A stretch of 64,000 bases of DNA, taken from positions 372,001 to 436,000 of the forward strand of contig NZ_JARKNC010000001.1 in assembly GCF_029360805.1 (NCBI RefSeq), in the 5' to 3' direction. Both the position numbers and the translations under genes were made by a program. The notes below the pieces were generated by a model. The model worked only from the letters and a program-made list of their open reading frames with translations, was not told the origin of the DNA and ran no database searches. Positions 62,167 to 64,000 of the stretch are shown here, in pieces; position 1 is the first letter of the stretch, and each line of letters starts with the position of its first letter. The DNA comes from Daejeonella sp. JGW-45. GTDB taxonomy: Bacteria > Bacteroidota > Bacteroidia > Sphingobacteriales > Sphingobacteriaceae.

Positions 62167-63167
62167 CAGATCTTGCTTGCTCTGTCAAATTCAATTTTGT
62201 TGGCTTCAATTAGCGCCTGGTTCTGTTTAATAACCGGTAAGGGAAGCATTTCGTAGTGATTAGCCGAGATGACCGATGTATGTGCAATTTGCCGCGGTCC
62301 CTCGATCACCCAATCGCTGGTGTTCTTGGTTTCAAAGCGGCAAGTATTGCAGATAAAATCTTCAACCTCGCCAAACTGATCTTTCCGGCCGGTAACACGA
62401 AGAACTTCTTCGCCTTTATACCATAATGTTACCTTTCCCTTACAGGTAGGGCAATCTCTGTGAGCATCAACGGGTTTAGTAAACCATACCCGGTTTTTAA
62501 AGCGGAAAGTCCTGTCGGTCAAAGCCCCTACCGGACAAACATCTATCACGTTACCAGAAAAATCATTATCAATAGCCTTCTCAATATAAGTTGAGATCTC
62601 AGAAGCATCGCCGCGGCCTAAAATTCCATGCTGACGACCATCAGTAAGCTGATCAGCCACGTACACACACCGGTAACATAAAATGCAGCGGGTCATGTGG
62701 AGTTGGATCTTATCTCCTATATCAATCCTCTCGAAAGTGCGTCGTTCAAATTCGTAACGGGTATTTGCCACCCCATGCTCATAAGAAAGATCCTGTAAAT
62801 GGCATTCGCCAGCCTGATCACATACAGGGCAGTCCAGCGGGTGATTGATCAGCAATATTTCTACGACACCTTTACGGGCTTCAATCACTTCAGGTGAAGT
62901 GATGTTCTGGACCTCCATACCATCCATTACACCGGTTCTGCAGGAAGCTACCAGCTTTGGCATCGGACGAGGATCTTTTTCAGATCCCTTACTTACCTTT
63001 ACAAGACAGGTACGGCATTTTCCGCCACTCCCCTCAAGCTTCGAATAATAACACATGGCAGGAGGTACAATATCCCCCCCGATTTGGCGAGCAGCATTTA
63101 ATATACTTGTACCCGGGTCGACATCAATGGTGATGCCGTCTATCGTTACTTTTACCTTTTCGCTCAT
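62166..63167 (-). CDS. nuoG: NADH-quinone oxidoreductase subunit G (short type)
   Basis: 333 residues, against about 800-900 in proteobacteria. Keeps the iron-sulfur head only: the 2Fe-2S motif CYYSKLEGSGGKCRTC, DCPVCDQAGECHLQ, CILCYRCVYVA and VCPVGALTD. The molybdopterin-like domain is absent, as is usual for this phylum. Ends in a basic C-terminal region and overlaps nuoF by 4 bp (ATGA). Confidence 0.93.
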   Translation of the reverse strand: MSEKVKVTIDGITIDVDPGTSILNAARQIGGDIVPPAMCYYSKLEGSGGKCRTCLVKVSKGSEKDPRPMPKLVASCRTGVMDGMEVQNITSPEVIEARKGVVEILLINHPLDCPVCDQAGECHLQDLSYEHGVANTRYEFERRTFERIDIGDKIQLHMTRCILCYRCVYVADQLTDGRQHGILGRGDASEISTYIEKAIDNDFSGNVIDVCPVGALTDRTFRFKNRVWFTKPVDAHRDCPTCKGKVTLWYKGEEVLRVTGRKDQFGEVEDFICNTCRFETKNTSDWVIEGPRQIAHTSVISANHYEMLPLPVIKQNQALIEANKIEFDRASKI

Positions 63168-64000
63168 TGACTTACCTCCTCTAACTTTGGCAGGGGATCG
63201 GCATATTTTGCTAAACCGTAATTTCGGTCCATTGCTTCTTTAGGGTTTGTTACATGCCATTCAAATTCATCCCTAAAATGGCGTATTGCACTGGCTACCG
63301 GCCAGGCAGCGGCATCACCCAAAGGACAGATTGTATTTCCTTCGATCTTCCTGGCAACATCGACCAACAGATCGATATCACTCATTTTTCCATGACCATA
63401 CTCAAGCCTGTGTAAAACCTTTTCCATCCATCCTGTGCCTTCGCGGCAAGGGGAACACTGACCGCAACTCTCATGATGATAAAAGCGCGCAAAGTTCCAG
63501 GTATTCCGGACGATACATTGATCCTCGTCAAATGCGATGAATCCACCTGAGCCCAACATGGAACCAGACTGGAAGCCGCCATCTGAAAGCGATTCATAAC
63601 TCATCAGGCGGGATTCGCCGTTTACAGTTTTAAGGCTAAGGTTAGCGGGCAGAATTGGCACTGATGATCCGCCGGCAACCACTGCCTTCAGTCTCTTGCC
63701 ATTGGCTATACCACCGCAATATTCGTCGGAGTAGATAAACTCTTCAACCGGAACTCCCAGATCGATCTCATAGACCCCTGGCTTATTCAGATTCCCCGAA
63801 GCCGAGATCAGCTTAGTACCTGTACTTCTTCCTATACCAATTTTTGCATATTCCTCTCCGCCATCATTGATGATCGGAACTACGGCCGCAATGGTTTCTA
63901 CGTTATTTACAACTGTTGGGCAGGCCCACACACCTGAGATCGCAGGAAATGGAGGCTTAATCCGGGGGTTGCCACGTTTTCCTTCAAGTGATTCAATCAA
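63164..64000 (-). CDS. nuoF: NADH-quinone oxidoreductase subunit F (partial, runs off right edge)
   Basis: 278 codons of the C-terminal part. FMN/NADH-binding subunit. GGIANGKRLKAVVAGGSSVP precedes the 4Fe-4S motif ESCGQCSPCREGTGW with a further Cys in NTICPLGDAAAW (cluster N3). N-terminus and start are outside the window. Coupled to nuoG by a 4-bp overlap. Confidence 0.95.
   Translation of the reverse strand: MIESLEGKRGNPRIKPPFPAISGVWACPTVVNNVETIAAVVPIINDGGEEYAKIGIGRSTGTKLISASGNLNKPGVYEIDLGVPVEEFIYSDEYCGGIANGKRLKAVVAGGSSVPILPANLSLKTVNGESRLMSYESLSDGGFQSGSMLGSGGFIAFDEDQCIVRNTWNFARFYHHESCGQCSPCREGTGWMEKVLHRLEYGHGKMSDIDLLVDVARKIEGNTICPLGDAAAWPVASAIRHFRDEFEWHVTNPKEAMDRNYGLAKYADPLPKLEEVSQ

Noticed and set aside
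62166-63167. NuoG as a truncated gene
   Set aside because: The short form without a molybdopterin domain is normal in this phylum, and start and stop fit the operon overlaps.
1-64000. tRNA, rRNA or riboswitch genes
   Set aside because: TTCGA-type T-loops found by eye (for example near 23040 and 14166) lie within coding genes and no cloverleaf could be drawn; no known riboswitch core was recognised.

Overview
The window looks like a chromosomal segment of a Bacteroidota bacterium, most likely in or near the Sphingobacteriaceae (Pedobacter/Mucilaginibacter type). The grounds are alternative complex III genes, a type IX secretion/gliding pair (porV, gldJ), a short NuoG without a molybdopterin domain, many families largely confined to Bacteroidota (DUF2480, DUF3108, DUF3109, DUF4159, DUF4834, DUF6427), and several promoter boxes of the TAnnTTTG type. 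No rRNA, tRNA or CRISPR array was seen.

Layout. 1-3.8 kb: start of an alternative complex III operon (actA, actB), running off the left edge. 4.0-8.4 kb: deoxyhypusine synthase-like enzyme, a secreted phosphodiesterase, an M28 lipoprotein peptidase and a CinA-domain amidase. 8.4-14.1 kb: an accessory stretch with a frameshifted relic, two XRE regulators, a bacteriocin-like peptide gene, a rhomboid protease, a membrane protein, a C39 peptidase/ABC-membrane protein without its ATPase domain, and decayed stubs. 14.1-18.6 kb: CHAD protein, MgtC/DUF4010 membrane protein and three small conserved genes. 18.8-24.4 kb: purQ-coaX-barrel protein-lptC-ppiD on the minus strand. 24.5-25.5 kb: a REP-associated tyrosine transposase inside palindromes. 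25.5-33.7 kb: DUF6427, DinB, YjjG, uvrB, ywbE, DUF4834 and a YfhO-type membrane protein. 33.8-41.8 kb: a tightly overlapped surface-glycan cluster (three glycosyltransferases, two methyltransferases, a flippase) interrupted by a haem-binding dehydrogenase-like protein. 41.9-47.7 kb: typA, a FeoB-associated type small protein, ispF, porV and gldJ. 47.7-54.7 kb: a GMC oxidoreductase with its small subunit, then BCCP-DUF4159-rsmE-CNNM/CorC-ppa-dedA. 54.8-64 kb: respiratory complex I, nuoN back to a partial nuoF.

How parts fit. Complex I at the right edge feeds quinol to alternative complex III at the left edge. The purQ-lptC-ppiD block and the glycan cluster serve nucleotide and coenzyme A synthesis and envelope assembly. 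The most original region is 9.1-12.8 kb: a short Cys-containing, Gly/Ala-rich peptide with a cleavable-looking leader, a rhomboid protease, and a C39 leader peptidase fused to a transporter membrane domain. It has a divergent XRE regulator and a 22-bp element repeated in front of two of the genes. I infer a peptide maturation/export (bacteriocin-like) locus, possibly partly decayed.

Intergenic DNA is unusually rich in repeats: short-period tandem repeats arranged head-to-head as hairpins, CCCCGAC-loop-GTCGGGG hairpins, REP palindromes, and a 'GTCATCCC...GAAGGATC' element found in a pseudogene and again at the end of nuoK. All functions are assigned by reading the sequence; no database search was run.
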